A stretch of DNA of 64,000 nucleotides from assembly GCA_000155695.1 (NCBI GenBank), contig DS990592.1, positions 186,001-250,000 on the forward strand, given 5' to 3'. A model generated the notes under the pieces. That model worked only from the letters and a program-made list of their open reading frames with translations, was not told the origin of the DNA and did not search any database. This document shows, in pieces, positions 51,665 through 61,962 of this stretch. Every line of letters begins with the position of its first letter. Within the stretch, counting starts at the first letter, position 1. A program made the translations under genes and the position numbers. The stretch comes from Verrucomicrobiia bacterium DG1235. GTDB lineage: Bacteria; Verrucomicrobiota; Verrucomicrobiia; Opitutales; Opitutaceae.

Positions 51665-53155
51665 CTAAGCCTGCGATTCACGCTCTTTTCTGCGCGCGGC
51701 TAGTTCGTCTCCGATGCGATAATTCAGCTCCTTCGTTATCGGGTAGAATAGGAGGATGACGGCGGCGACTAGGATGAAGAGGGCTGGGTAGAGTGTAGCG
51801 GAGTGGCGAATACCCAAAATGGCATTTTCGGTGATTTCGGCAGTCGCGTCGTACCCGTAGAACTGCAGAATGATACCGCCGATGAAACCACCAACTCCAA
51901 GGCCGAACTTGAGGGCGAAGACAACGCCTGCGAAAATGAAGCCGGTTGCGCGACGTCCAGTCTTCCATTCGGAATAGTCGGCGGAATCGGCGATCATGGA
52001 CCAGAGTAGCGGAATGGTTGGCCCGTAGGCAGCTCCCCAGGTGAGTCCTTGGATGAACATCAAGTCGATATTGTCGGCTGCGATGAAGAGGAGCCAAACG
52101 GTTGAAAAGGATGTGAGAACGAGGCAGGTGATGAAGACTCCACGCTTGCCGAAGCGTTCTGAGAGAGGCTTGGAAAGGAGTACGCCAATCAGAGTGAGCG
52201 GCATTCCTGCCAAGTTGAATAGACCGTAGGCAACGTTTGGAACGTTTGATTTGTCTGTAGTGATGAGTAGCCCGAAGGTGTCCAAAACGCTTTGCCACCA
52301 CGAGAACACACCGTCCGCAGGCGTCACTAGATTCGCATTCAGGAGGAATCCGAACATGGCTTCGTGATCGACGTATTCGTTCATGAAGAAGGTGAGCGAG
52401 CCGCCTCTCACGACGAGCATGATAAAGATCATGAGAGTTGCGAAGAAGAGTATGCGCCAAGGCTTGTTGGCGAAAGCGTCCTTAACGTCTTGTCGGGCGG
52501 ATGCTTGTTGCTTGGGATCGGGCTGTACCCGTTCTTTCGCTGCGAGAAAGGCGAACAGGAAGAGGAAGATGGTGCTGACAGCGAAAATGCCGATGGTGAT
52601 GGACCATCCCTTCGCGTCGTCGCCTCCGCCCAGTTTCGCCACGAGCGGCCAGGTGAGGCCTTGGACGATGTACTGGGTGATCGTTACGGCTACGAATCGG
52701 TAGCTTGAGAGGCTGGTGCGTTCGTTGACGTCGCCGGTCATTACTCCGTTAAGGGCGCAGTAGGGGACGTTGTTGACCGTGTAGACTCCCATGAGAAGGA
52801 AGTACATGACGTAGGCGTAGATGAGTCGGCCTGTCGGTTCGAAATCCGGCGTTGTGAAGGTCATCCAAAAGATGCCGGCGAAGGGGATGGCGGACCAGAT
52901 GAGCCAAGGTCTGAAACGTCCCCACTTGTGCTTCGTTCGGTCGGCGATAATGCCCATCATAGGGTCTGTAAAGGCATCGAAGAACCTTCCGATCAGAAAC
53001 AGCGTGCCCGCGGCTGCAGGACTGATTCCCATAATGTTGGTAAAGAAAAAGAACTGGTAGGCCATCAGGACCTGGAACACGAAATTGGCTCCAGAATCTC
53101 CAAGGCTGTAGCCAATTTTTTCTCGAACGGAGAGTTTTTGGGTGAAGTGACTCAT
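51665..53155 (-). CDS. GPH-family sugar:cation symporter
   Basis: The 496-residue MFS transporter has twelve hydrophobic segments. It shows the glycoside-pentoside-hexuronide:cation features: VREKIGYSLGDSGANFVFQ at the N-terminus, FFDAFTDPMMGIIADRTKHKWGRFRPWL near residue 60 and NVPYCALNGVMTGDVNERTSLSSYR near residue 128. The cytoplasmic loop is Lys/Arg-rich and the second half begins near residue 230. It is upstream of GH8 and GH67, so imported xylosides or aldouronates are the expected substrates. The sequence does not show the cation. Confidence 0.9.
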   Translation of the reverse strand: MSHFTQKLSVREKIGYSLGDSGANFVFQVLMAYQFFFFTNIMGISPAAAGTLFLIGRFFDAFTDPMMGIIADRTKHKWGRFRPWLIWSAIPFAGIFWMTFTTPDFEPTGRLIYAYVMYFLLMGVYTVNNVPYCALNGVMTGDVNERTSLSSYRFVAVTITQYIVQGLTWPLVAKLGGGDDAKGWSITIGIFAVSTIFLFLFAFLAAKERVQPDPKQQASARQDVKDAFANKPWRILFFATLMIFIMLVVRGGSLTFFMNEYVDHEAMFGFLLNANLVTPADGVFSWWQSVLDTFGLLITTDKSNVPNVAYGLFNLAGMPLTLIGVLLSKPLSERFGKRGVFITCLVLTSFSTVWLLFIAADNIDLMFIQGLTWGAAYGPTIPLLWSMIADSADYSEWKTGRRATGFIFAGVVFALKFGLGVGGFIGGIILQFYGYDATAEITENAILGIRHSATLYPALFILVAAVILLFYPITKELNYRIGDELAARRKERESQA

Positions 53156-53501
53156 AAGTGGGGTTTTAGTTTGGGAGGGATCGGTTGTTTTTACTGAAGA
53201 AATTGAGCTGCTTTAGCCGAATCCGCCATATTTGCGACCTAAGGATAACTGGGGGATTTGAATGCGAATGTTTGAAACGGGACAATGAAGTCATTCGCTC
53301 TGATCGGAAGCAAAAACGATTAGACGTGTACTCGCCAGTCGTGGTCTTGCTATATGGCAAACAAGCGTTGTTCGTTTCGGCACGGGGCTTGCTCTGCGCC
53401 ATCTGCCCTGAGGGGTGGCATAATTTCCTATTTTGCCTTTGTATAGTTATCGAGAAAAGTCCTAGTAGGACACTTTCACAATCAACCTCTTTTGAACTGG
53501 A
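53156..53501. other. divergent promoter region between GPH symporter and glgP
   Basis: No supported gene; a 106-codon plus-strand frame across it is not credible. It must carry promoters in both directions. A perfect palindrome GTCCTA-G-TAGGAC (53459-53471) lies 31 bases before glgP and could be an operator. Confidence 0.35.
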
Positions 53502-55997
53502 ATGAGTACTGTTGGAAAAAAGAAACCGGCCGCTAAAAAGGCCGCCAAGAAATCTGCGGCTTCTGCCCCTACGGACATGAAGCAGGCGATTCTAGATCAC
53601 CTCAAATTTACCCTGGCTCACAACGCGTCCGCCGCGACGAAGCGTGACTGGTGGAATTGTATCTCTCTCGCTGTCCGCGATCGGATCGTGGACAATATGA
53701 TCCACACTCAGCAGACTCACTTCGAGTCGAACGCTCGTCGCTGCTACTACCTTTCGATGGAGTATTTGATGGGGCGGATGTTGGTGAACAACATGTACAG
53801 CGCCGGCGTCTACGACGAGGTTCGCGAGGCTGTCGAGGAGCTCGGCCTTGAATGGGAGTCGATCTATGGCGAGGAGCTGGACATGGGCTTGGGCAATGGA
53901 GGCCTCGGACGTCTTGCCGCCTGTTTCCTCGACTCGCTTGCTACGCTCGATTTGCCGGCGATTGGGTACGGCATCTATTACGAGTTTGGTCTTTTCAAGC
54001 AGGACTTTTTGAATGGCCACCAGATCGAGAAGCCTGACAGCTGGAAGAAGTACGGAACTCCTTGGGACATCGTCCGCCCGGAGTACACGCAGACTTTGAA
54101 GCTTTACGGACATGTGGAGACGCAGTTTGACGAAAAGGGCGATCCGCACGCTGTCTGGGTAAATACGAAGGCGATCCAAGGCGTGCCTTACGATATCCCG
54201 ATCGCTGGCTACGATACGCGAACGGTGAATTTCCTCCGACTTTGGTCGTCACGTTCCTCTGAAGAGTTCGATTTGGACGAGTTCAACAAGGGCGACTACG
54301 TGGAAGCGATTCGCGAAAAGGCGATTGGCGAAACCATTTCCAAGGTTCTGTATCCGAACGACAAGACAGAGAACGGCAAGGAACTGCGTCTCGTGCAGCA
54401 GTACTTCTTCGTCTCCTGTTCCTTGCACGATATCATTCGCCGCTATTTCAAGAACAACGAAGGCTGGGATGGCTTTGCCGACAAGGTCGCGATCCAGCTC
54501 AACGATACGCACCCAGCGATCGGTGTAGCCGAGCTGATGCGTATTCTTGTCGATGAGCAGAAGTTGTCATGGGACGAGGCTTGGGATATCAGCACCAAGA
54601 CTTTTGCCTACACGAATCATACCTTGCTGCCTGAGGCGCTTGAAAAGTGGAGCGTGCCGCTTTTCGAAAAGGTGCTGCCGCGTCACTTGCAGATCATATT
54701 CGAGATCAACCGTCGTCTCATGATTCTGGTCGAAGATCGTTGGCCCGGCGACAATTGGATGAAACGCGACCTTTCGCTGGTCGAAGAGGGGCATCCAAAG
54801 ATGATTCGCATGGCGCACCTCGCCGTGGTGGGAAGCCATACGGTAAATGGTGTCGCGGCGATTCACTCGGAGTTGCTCAAGTCTGTGCTCTTCCCGAGTT
54901 TCAACGCTTTGTATCCAAATAAGTTTACAAACAAGACGAATGGCATCACGCCGCGTCGCTGGCTGCTAGCGTGTAACCCAAAGCTTTCGAAGCTCATCGA
55001 CGATTCTGGCATTTCGAAGGATTGGCCTAAGAATCTCGATGCCTTGCACGGGCTCGAGAAATTGGCGGATGACAAGAAGTTTCAGGACTCGTATATGAAA
55101 ATCAAATACGAGAACAAGGTGTCGCTTGCAAAGACGATTAAGGAGCTTTGCGACGTGGAAGTGGATCCAAGCGCGCTCTTCGACGTGCAGATCAAACGCC
55201 TCCACGAGTACAAGCGTCAGCATCTCAACCTTTTGCACATCCTCACGCTCTACCGTCGATTGCTGCACAACCCCGATCTCGACATCGCTCCGCGCGTATT
55301 CGTTTTCGGCGCTAAGGCGGCTCCCGGCTATGCGTTGGCCAAGACCATCATCAAGGCTATCAATTCGGTGGGGAAGATCATCAATTCCGACGAGCGAATC
55401 AAAGGGAAGCTCAAGGTTGTCTTTTTGCCGAATTATCGCGTGTCGCTTGCGGCGGAGATCATTCCCGCGGCGGATCTTTCGGAGCAGATTTCCACGGCAG
55501 GTAAGGAAGCGTCTGGCACGGGCAACATGAAGCTCGCTCTCAATGGAGCGTTGACGATTGGCACGCTAGACGGAGCGAATATCGAGATCGGCGAAGAGGT
55601 GGGAGATGATAACATCTTTATCTTTGGCCTTACGGTTGACGAGGTGCAGGCGCTTGACGTGAAGGGTTACGACCCGTTCTCCTACTACCATTCGGACGAG
55701 GAGCTCAAGGCGGTGGTCGACTGGATCGGCTCCAGCTATTTCACGCCGGACGAGCCGCACGCCCTCGAGTCTCTCAAGGAGAGCATGCTTGGAGGTGGAG
55801 ATCCTTTCAAGGTATTGGCCGACTATCGAGCTTATGTGGATTGCCAGGATCGCGTGAGCGACGCGTTTCAGGACAAGAAGCTTTGGGCTCGTATGGCCAT
55901 CATGAATACGGCTCGAGTCGGCAAGTTCTCTACGGATCGCACGATTGGCGAGTACGCCTCGGAGATTTGGAATTTGCCTCCGGTAACGGTTAAGTAG
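53502..55997 (+). CDS. glgP: glycogen/maltodextrin phosphorylase
   Basis: The 831-residue PLP enzyme releases glucose 1-phosphate from alpha-glucans. Landmarks include [16 protein letters not shown] near residue 85, [20 protein letters not shown] near residue 130, [18 protein letters not shown] near residue 332, [16 protein letters not shown] near residue 565 and the PLP site [18 protein letters not shown] near residue 670, whose Lys binds the cofactor. The first 24 residues are an unusual Lys/Ala-rich tail ([17 protein letters not shown]), absent from most phosphorylases and perhaps a nucleic-acid or membrane tether. Its position next to the xylan locus may be coincidental. A terminator follows. 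Confidence 0.95.
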   Translation: MSTVGKKKPAAKKAAKKSAASAPTDMKQAILDHLKFTLAHNASAATKRDWWNCISLAVRDRIVDNMIHTQQTHFESNARRCYYLSMEYLMGRMLVNNMYSAGVYDEVREAVEELGLEWESIYGEELDMGLGNGGLGRLAACFLDSLATLDLPAIGYGIYYEFGLFKQDFLNGHQIEKPDSWKKYGTPWDIVRPEYTQTLKLYGHVETQFDEKGDPHAVWVNTKAIQGVPYDIPIAGYDTRTVNFLRLWSSRSSEEFDLDEFNKGDYVEAIREKAIGETISKVLYPNDKTENGKELRLVQQYFFVSCSLHDIIRRYFKNNEGWDGFADKVAIQLNDTHPAIGVAELMRILVDEQKLSWDEAWDISTKTFAYTNHTLLPEALEKWSVPLFEKVLPRHLQIIFEINRRLMILVEDRWPGDNWMKRDLSLVEEGHPKMIRMAHLAVVGSHTVNGVAAIHSELLKSVLFPSFNALYPNKFTNKTNGITPRRWLLACNPKLSKLIDDSGISKDWPKNLDALHGLEKLADDKKFQDSYMKIKYENKVSLAKTIKELCDVEVDPSALFDVQIKRLHEYKRQHLNLLHILTLYRRLLHNPDLDIAPRVFVFGAKAAPGYALAKTIIKAINSVGKIINSDERIKGKLKVVFLPNYRVSLAAEIIPAADLSEQISTAGKEASGTGNMKLALNGALTIGTLDGANIEIGEEVGDDNIFIFGLTVDEVQALDVKGYDPFSYYHSDEELKAVVDWIGSSYFTPDEPHALESLKESMLGGGDPFKVLADYRAYVDCQDRVSDAFQDKKLWARMAIMNTARVGKFSTDRTIGEYASEIWNLPPVTVK

Positions 55998-56023
55998 AGT
56001 CCGCCGTTGTTTTTACGCTTTTT

Positions 56024-56052
56024 GAGCCGCCCTTTTTCGGGGCGGCTTTTTA
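56024..56052 (+). terminator. rho-independent terminator after glgP
   Basis: Arms AGCCGCCC and GGGCGGCT with a seven-base loop and a TTTT tail lie 27 bases after the glgP stop. Confidence 0.85.
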
Positions 56053-56184
56053 GTATCCGCCTTCAGTGACGAGCCAATACGCCCCGAAAAGGAAGCTTGG
56101 CATGATTTGGGAACTGGCCATCGTTTCTAGACAGAGTCACCTAAGGCGAGCGATAAGCTGCCAAACTTGCCCCATTTTATCCGT

Positions 56185-57300
56185 ATGAATCAATCGACAC
56201 GTTTTTTCGCAGCCCTCAGTTGCATCTTGTTTCTCTTCTCCGGTCTGGTCCAGGCCCAAGATCGTCCCGTTATCGCTCAGGAATTGGACGGTTTTCTCAA
56301 GCCGACAGCGGCTGTGTTTAGCCCGGATGGGCGTTACTTGTTTGTTATCAACCACTCGCAAGGGGAGTCCGGTACGCGCCGAAGCGAGAGTTTTGTCAGC
56401 AAACTCTCCGTGAGCGCGTCGGGCGAAGTCTCGGCGAATGACATGCGTTTCATCAGCAGCCTGACGGCTCCGATCGATTTGGACTTTTCTCCGGTTCGTT
56501 TTGGAAACATTCCTCCCGGGGCGATTTTCTTGATAGTGGGGACTCCTCTTGTGCAGGACGAGGCCGGACGTTCGATGAGAGATCTTTCGCGCGTCATGAT
56601 CGGGCTCAAGATAGTTGATCCAAATACGGGGCGGCAGATCAAAACGATCGATCTAGGTCCAAACAGCCGAATTCGATTGAAGGACGAACTTTCTCTTCTG
56701 GCTCCCTCGAGCGTGTGTTTTGATACAGACGGCAATCTTTACATCGGCGAATCAGGAGTAGGCGGGCATATGTTTGACCGCAAGCAGCTTGGGCGTCCCG
56801 GAATTTGGCGTATCGAAGCGGAGGCTGTGGAAGACTTGATCGAGGACCGCGAGCCCAAGAAGGTAGCCCTCATTAGGACGACGAGTTTGCCGGCAGACAT
56901 GAGTTTCAGGGATAAGGAGAACATGCTCTATTTCGTAACGAACCATACTCAGGGGCGTCCGAGCGGTTCGGTTTTCCGCATCAGCGCGGGACAGTATCAG
57001 GGCATTTCTTCGATGCAGACGATTGTGCGGGATTTAAGCGCTTTGACAGGTATCCAGATTATGCCGAAAGGACGCGTGCTTTTGGCCGGAAATTCCGGCG
57101 AGCTCATGTTTCCGAAGGGAAAAAAGGATACGCGACCTTTGCGCTTCCGTCCGCGTCATGAATTTTCCTCGCCGGGTAAGATCGCTCTTCAGGAATTGAA
57201 GGACGGATCCATTATCATTGCGGTTCCTGAGCAAAGCAGCGAGCAAGGCGGTGGAAAGGGCCAGCGGGTGAGTATCATTAAATTGCCCTCAGAAGGGTAA
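56185..57300 (+). CDS. exported beta-propeller-like hypothetical protein
   Basis: From ATG at 56185 (MNQSTRFFAALSCILFLFSGLVQAQ, signal peptide) the product has 371 residues. Repeats like AAVFSPDGRYLFVINHS, SVCFDTDGNLYIGESGVGG and DKENMLYFVTNHTQG are typical of NHL/SMP-30-type propellers, and the six-bladed count is plausible but not certain. It is 26 bases before the M16 peptidase gene on the same strand, and both are exported, so they may act together. No catalytic motif seen. Confidence 0.65.
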   Translation: MNQSTRFFAALSCILFLFSGLVQAQDRPVIAQELDGFLKPTAAVFSPDGRYLFVINHSQGESGTRRSESFVSKLSVSASGEVSANDMRFISSLTAPIDLDFSPVRFGNIPPGAIFLIVGTPLVQDEAGRSMRDLSRVMIGLKIVDPNTGRQIKTIDLGPNSRIRLKDELSLLAPSSVCFDTDGNLYIGESGVGGHMFDRKQLGRPGIWRIEAEAVEDLIEDREPKKVALIRTTSLPADMSFRDKENMLYFVTNHTQGRPSGSVFRISAGQYQGISSMQTIVRDLSALTGIQIMPKGRVLLAGNSGELMFPKGKKDTRPLRFRPRHEFSSPGKIALQELKDGSIIIAVPEQSSEQGGGKGQRVSIIKLPSEG

Positions 57301-57326
57301 GCTAATCTAGAGGGGGGGAGGGAGCT

Positions 57327-60194
57327 GTGCAGAGAAGACTGAGTGTATTCATATTCCTGATTCTGCTTCCTTTTGCTCTGTCAGAGGGGAAACGGCAGAA
57401 GTGGCCGCACGAAAGTAGCGAGCTTCAGCCGGATGAGAGGATTGTTTGGGGAACTCTGGATAATGGGTTTCGCTACGCTCTGATGCCGCATGACACGAAA
57501 CCTGGGTTGGTAAGCATGCGTTTGCTCGTTGGGGTCGGTTCACTCGACGAGGCGGATGACGAGCGAGGGTTGTCGCACTTCATCGAGCATATGGCTTTTG
57601 AAGGTACGCGGAACTTCAAGCCAGGCGAGTTGATTGCTTTTTTTCAGCGTCTCGGCATGAGCTATGGTGTGGATGTGAATGCGTTCACCTACCACGACAA
57701 GACGGTGTATCATTTAGAGCTGCCTCAAAACGATGTGAGTCTTATTGAGCAGGGATTGCGGTTGTATCGAGATTATGCGGACGGCATTGTTTTCGATGCG
57801 GAGCGAGTCGAAAACGAGCGCGAGGTGATTCTGCGCGAGAAGCAGGCTCGTGATTCGCCAAGCTCTAAAATCTCGCAGGCTTCGTTTCGTTTCTCGTTCG
57901 ATGGCACCAAGCTCGCTGAGAGGAATCCGATAGGGCTCGAATGGGTCGTCAAGGAAACGTCGCTCGAGGATCTGAAGGCGTTTTACAAGAAGTGGTATCG
58001 GCCTGAGCTGATGACATTGGTGGTGGTGGGAGATATTGACCCGCCCGCATTTGAAGAGCAGGTCGAGGCGGCTTTTTCTTCGATTAAATCGACCAAGTCG
58101 AGGTTGCCAAAGCGCAAGATCGGTCGACTCACGCGTTCGAAGCCTTTTCGTACGGGACAGCTCGATGTGGAGGGAGTGGAGCGTTACACTTTGGAGGTGT
58201 CGCGTTCGTGGATGGATTCGAGCAAGTCCGACAGTTGGGAGAAGCGAGAAACCGATGCTGTGAGATCGTTTGCGACTTCTTTGTTCAATGAGCGGTGTCG
58301 AATATTAATTGACGGGATGAGCGATAATTTCGCCAATTACAATCGGGTTTACGGAATTCCGTACTGTCAATTGACTATCAGCTCCGGAGGGGAATTTTGG
58401 TGGGACGCGTTTGTATGGCTGGACCAACTACTAAGACAGGCTCTTGTGTATGGGTTTACCCAGGACGAACTCGATTACGTTCGCAAGACGTGGTTGCAGG
58501 CGAGCCGATCTTCGGCCTTACGCTACGAATCGGCGGAACCTCGGATGTTGATCGACGATTTTGTAGATAGTATTTCACAGGGGCGTGTGTACTTGTCTGC
58601 AGAAATTTTTACGCGGCGAATGAATGAGCTTATAAGTTCCTTAACTTTGGAGGATGTGAACGAAGCTTTCGCGGAGGTATGGGATTTGAAGAAAATGTCA
58701 TACTTCATGGCGGGCGACCTGTCGCAACCTTTGTCCGGAAAAGCCTTGAAGCGGCGTTTTCAGGAAGACCGGAAATACACGGTGTTGCCTTATATTCCGA
58801 AGCTGCCATCGAAATTTGAATACACGGAATTGGGCTCTCCTGGGCTGATCACCGAGTCGGGAGATTTGGAGGCGGTAGGAGCTCGGACCTATCGTTTCTC
58901 GAACAATGCGCGACTGACTTTTCTTCACACAGATAACGAGAAGGACACGGTGAGAGCACTCGTGCGTGTAGGCGGGGGCATGCTTGCGTTTACGGATACG
59001 AATCCCGGGACGCATGCGCTGGCTATGACCGCCTTGTTTCGAAGCGGCTTTGGCGGGCATGACATCGAAGATGTATATAAGGAACTGCGATCCAATGTTT
59101 CTTCGTTTGTATTCGGAGTTGAAGACCATGACGCGTTTACCTATCGGGCTCTGACGCAGACAGATGGGTTGGATGAGTTTCTTAAAATTGTATCCGAGTA
59201 CTTGTTGGACCCACGGATCGATGCGGATGCGTTTTCGCAAGCTCAGTCGAAATTAAAGCAAAGTAGAGAGCTAGAGCCCGATGGCATGAATGACGGCTAT
59301 CGGGACTTGTACCGAATGCTCTACCCCGAGCAGCCGCGTTTTCACGCTCCATCTCTTTCCGATATCGTGACAGTCGATCCGGATCGTATCCAGGATTGGG
59401 TGGAGGGACCGATGAGGGAGGGCTATCTCGAGGTGGCCGTGGTAGGCGATGTGGAAGAGGATGAGCTCGTGGAGCTCTTCGGCAAAACCATGGGAGCCTT
59501 GCCACTAAGGAGAGAGCCTAAAAACGATTTTGAATCGGCTCGCGGAATACATTTAGAAACCGAGAAAGGGAAGCGCACGATCGAGTATACGAATGGCATG
59601 GGTGACAATGCTGCCTCAGTCATTGTTTGGACAATTCAAGATAAGCTAACGATTCGACAAAGCGCGGCTCTTTATGTGCTTAGTTCTGTGTTTGAATCCC
59701 GGATACGAAAGAAGGTCCGAGAGGGTATGGGGGCGAGCTACTCTCCCTCTGTTCGCTATATTACTTTTCCCGCTTACGACACTTTGCGTCATGTGAGAGC
59801 GGATGTGGATTGCCTGAAGGGAGATGCGGATCGTCTGCTCGACGAAGTGCTTGAGATTTCTACGAATTTGGCCAGCGGTTCTATTTCGGAGGAGGAACTG
59901 CAGGCAGCTGTGGCTCCGCTTGAAGAAGGCCTGAAGCAGGCGTGGAAGGATAATTCGTATTTGCTCGAGAACGTGCTTTATGGGGTGCAGGAGTACCCGG
60001 CGATTGTAGATAACGCGATCAAGTACAAGGAAGGGCTGCTCTCGTCTATCACGGTTGATGAATTGAAGGAAGTCGCTCGTTTGTATTTGAAATCTGACGA
60101 CGCGTTGGCGGTGGCTATTGTTCCGTCTGATAAGGCGAAGCTTGCAGAGGCGCCCGATTGGGAAGTGGAGCAGCGAGCGGGTCTGGCAAAGTAA
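57327..60194 (+). CDS. exported M16-family metallopeptidase
   Basis: This 955-residue protein starts with GTG behind a strong purine-rich GGGGGAGGGAG, and has a signal peptide (RLSVFIFLILLPFALSEG). The inverted zinc motif HFIEH lies in LSHFIEHMAFEGTRNFKPG near residue 88, with the second Glu in VENEREVILREKQARDS near residue 164. A second, catalytically degenerate M16 half (from about residue 520) includes GDVEEDELVELFGKTMGALP and the closing R/Y block MGASYSPSVRY. It is a two-domain periplasmic zinc peptidase of the pitrilysin/PqqL group. It is cotranscribed with the propeller gene. Confidence 0.92.
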   Translation: MQRRLSVFIFLILLPFALSEGKRQKWPHESSELQPDERIVWGTLDNGFRYALMPHDTKPGLVSMRLLVGVGSLDEADDERGLSHFIEHMAFEGTRNFKPGELIAFFQRLGMSYGVDVNAFTYHDKTVYHLELPQNDVSLIEQGLRLYRDYADGIVFDAERVENEREVILREKQARDSPSSKISQASFRFSFDGTKLAERNPIGLEWVVKETSLEDLKAFYKKWYRPELMTLVVVGDIDPPAFEEQVEAAFSSIKSTKSRLPKRKIGRLTRSKPFRTGQLDVEGVERYTLEVSRSWMDSSKSDSWEKRETDAVRSFATSLFNERCRILIDGMSDNFANYNRVYGIPYCQLTISSGGEFWWDAFVWLDQLLRQALVYGFTQDELDYVRKTWLQASRSSALRYESAEPRMLIDDFVDSISQGRVYLSAEIFTRRMNELISSLTLEDVNEAFAEVWDLKKMSYFMAGDLSQPLSGKALKRRFQEDRKYTVLPYIPKLPSKFEYTELGSPGLITESGDLEAVGARTYRFSNNARLTFLHTDNEKDTVRALVRVGGGMLAFTDTNPGTHALAMTALFRSGFGGHDIEDVYKELRSNVSSFVFGVEDHDAFTYRALTQTDGLDEFLKIVSEYLLDPRIDADAFSQAQSKLKQSRELEPDGMNDGYRDLYRMLYPEQPRFHAPSLSDIVTVDPDRIQDWVEGPMREGYLEVAVVGDVEEDELVELFGKTMGALPLRREPKNDFESARGIHLETEKGKRTIEYTNGMGDNAASVIVWTIQDKLTIRQSAALYVLSSVFESRIRKKVREGMGASYSPSVRYITFPAYDTLRHVRADVDCLKGDADRLLDEVLEISTNLASGSISEEELQAAVAPLEEGLKQAWKDNSYLLENVLYGVQEYPAIVDNAIKYKEGLLSSITVDELKEVARLYLKSDDALAVAIVPSDKAKLAEAPDWEVEQRAGLAK

Positions 60195-60218
60195 AGGGAC
60201 CGACTTCCGCCGGTCCCT
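60195..60218 (+). terminator. hairpin between M16 and TolB-like genes
   Basis: Arms AGGGACCG and CGGTCCCT with an eight-base loop overlap the TAA of the M16 gene. There is no U-run, so it is a weak terminator candidate between convergent genes. Confidence 0.4.
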
Positions 60219-60250
60219 ATTGAGACGTTTCGGGAAGCGTTAGAGGCTTA

Positions 60251-61765
60251 TTAGTCTAGGAACTGCGTGTTGCTGACGAAGGCTATCTTGCTGCTGTCTG
60301 GCGACCAGCTGGGAACGTTGATGGTGCCTTGGCCGCCGTAGAGGTAAGCTATCGTCTTGGGAACGCCGCCGCTTGCTGGCATGAGGCGCAGGTATACCTT
60401 TTTATAGAAAGGATGATCGTTGGGATCGATATCTACGGGGAAGGAGATGTAGACCATCCACTTGCCGTCGGGGGAGAAGTGAGGGAACCAGTCGTTGTAG
60501 GCGTCGAAGGTGACCTGCTCCTGCTCGCTTCCGTCGGCTTTCATGCGCCAGATCTGCATGGTGCCGGTGCGGACGGAATTGAAGTAGACGTATTTGCCGT
60601 CGGGCGTGTATTCCGGTCCGTCGTCGAGAGTATTGTTATTTGTTAACGCGACTTCTTTTTTTGTTTCGATATCGATGGTCCAAATGTTCCACTGGTCGTT
60701 TCGTTGGCCGGTGAAGATGAGCTTTTTCGCGTCAGGCGTCCAGCCGTGCAGGAAGGAGTGGCCGTTTGCGGGGTCGGTGATCTGGCGAGGATTGTCCGAG
60801 CCGCTGACGGGAAGAGTATAGAGAGTGGAGGTGCGAGCATCTCCGAGGTGGTGGCTGATAGCCATTTGGCTGCCGTCGAAGGAGAGGACGTGGTCGTTGT
60901 TGTTCTGGTCGGCGAAACCGGTATTCAATTCGCTGATACTTCCGCTTGCGAGGTCGTAGTTGTAGAGCTTGCCCTCGGAGTTGTAGATGAGGGTTTTGCC
61001 ATCGATTGTCCAGTTGGGGGCTTGGATGGAGTTGGGGGCGTTGTGCAGGACTTTGCGGTGTCCGCTGTGTACGTCCATGATTTCGAGTCGGCTGCCGATG
61101 TAGTCGCGATAGGGCTGGAAGTCGGTTGCGGCTGGGATGACGACGCGGACGTTGCTGAAACGGGCGGTTTCCATGACCTCGGCGTTGTGCGAGCAAATGA
61201 AAAGCCCGACGTAAAGCTCGTCGTTCAGGTCGATTTCTTTGGAGACGGACTTGTAGGTTTCTCCGAAGCGGGCGGCGGAGAAGGTGAATAGGTCTCCTTC
61301 GCGCTGCAGTTCGATTTCGGTCGGGTGGTAGGAGTCGAGAACGACTTGATCGGTTTCGCCTCCTTTTTCCGTGCGGTACTGGAGCGAGCTAAGCGTGTCT
61401 CCATGTACGCAGGCGTCTGCGTAGGCCGAATCCGTATCGAGGGAATTGCGGGCCATGATGCCGATCTTCCGGTGGGGATCGACGCCCTCGCCGACGAACT
61501 CTACGGTGGCGCGAATGATAAAGTCGCCTTCCATTTGGTTGTAGGCGAATTGGAACTGGTCGCTGGTTGCCCACATGTTTATGCCCGAGCCCGAGAGGGT
61601 GTAGACTTGGTTTTCGGAATCGAAAGACGCGGATCCGGACAGGTCTGGATTTCCGACATCATGGTGATGGGCGAAGTCGCCGAGGCCCTCGTGATGGGCG
61701 CCGAAGGCGAGTTGTGTGATGGCGCCGATACACAGCGCTGCGCTAAGTTTGATTCTGTTGATCAT
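60251..61765 (-). CDS. exported TolB-like propeller with lectin-type domain
   Basis: The 504-residue protein has a signal peptide (LSAALCIGAITQLAFGA). Residues about 35-215 resemble a concanavalin-like/DUF1349 domain (DLSGSASFDSENQVYTLSGSG, FAYNQMEGDFIIRATVEF, RKIGIMARNSLD). Residues about 225-500 are WD40-like TolB repeats (IQAPNWTIDGKTLIYNSEGK, GPEYTPDGKYVYFNSVRTG, WFPHFSPDGKWMVYIS, VPSWSPDSSKIAFVS). Such proteins bind carbohydrate or interact with outer-membrane proteins; no enzymatic residue is evident. It is unlinked to a Tol-Pal cluster. Confidence 0.8.
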   Translation of the reverse strand: MINRIKLSAALCIGAITQLAFGAHHEGLGDFAHHHDVGNPDLSGSASFDSENQVYTLSGSGINMWATSDQFQFAYNQMEGDFIIRATVEFVGEGVDPHRKIGIMARNSLDTDSAYADACVHGDTLSSLQYRTEKGGETDQVVLDSYHPTEIELQREGDLFTFSAARFGETYKSVSKEIDLNDELYVGLFICSHNAEVMETARFSNVRVVIPAATDFQPYRDYIGSRLEIMDVHSGHRKVLHNAPNSIQAPNWTIDGKTLIYNSEGKLYNYDLASGSISELNTGFADQNNNDHVLSFDGSQMAISHHLGDARTSTLYTLPVSGSDNPRQITDPANGHSFLHGWTPDAKKLIFTGQRNDQWNIWTIDIETKKEVALTNNNTLDDGPEYTPDGKYVYFNSVRTGTMQIWRMKADGSEQEQVTFDAYNDWFPHFSPDGKWMVYISFPVDIDPNDHPFYKKVYLRLMPASGGVPKTIAYLYGGQGTINVPSWSPDSSKIAFVSNTQFLD

Positions 61766-61962
61766 AGGGCTTGGTTAGGGGCGGGTTGGGTAATCTAGGA
61801 GTGGGTATAAAACGAAAGAAGGGAGCTGAACCCACTCCTGTGGATACGCTTACAGATTAGCGAAATCTTAAGCTTATTCCTTTCGGGGAAAGAGCAAATA
61901 GGACGCTGCGATTGAGAGTTCCGAGTTGACTTCGATTATTAAGCAAAGAATAAACTTTGCTT

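Noticed and set aside
53185-53505. A 106-codon plus-strand frame upstream of glgP
   Set aside because: No homology, no ribosome site, and it covers the region that must contain the divergent promoters.
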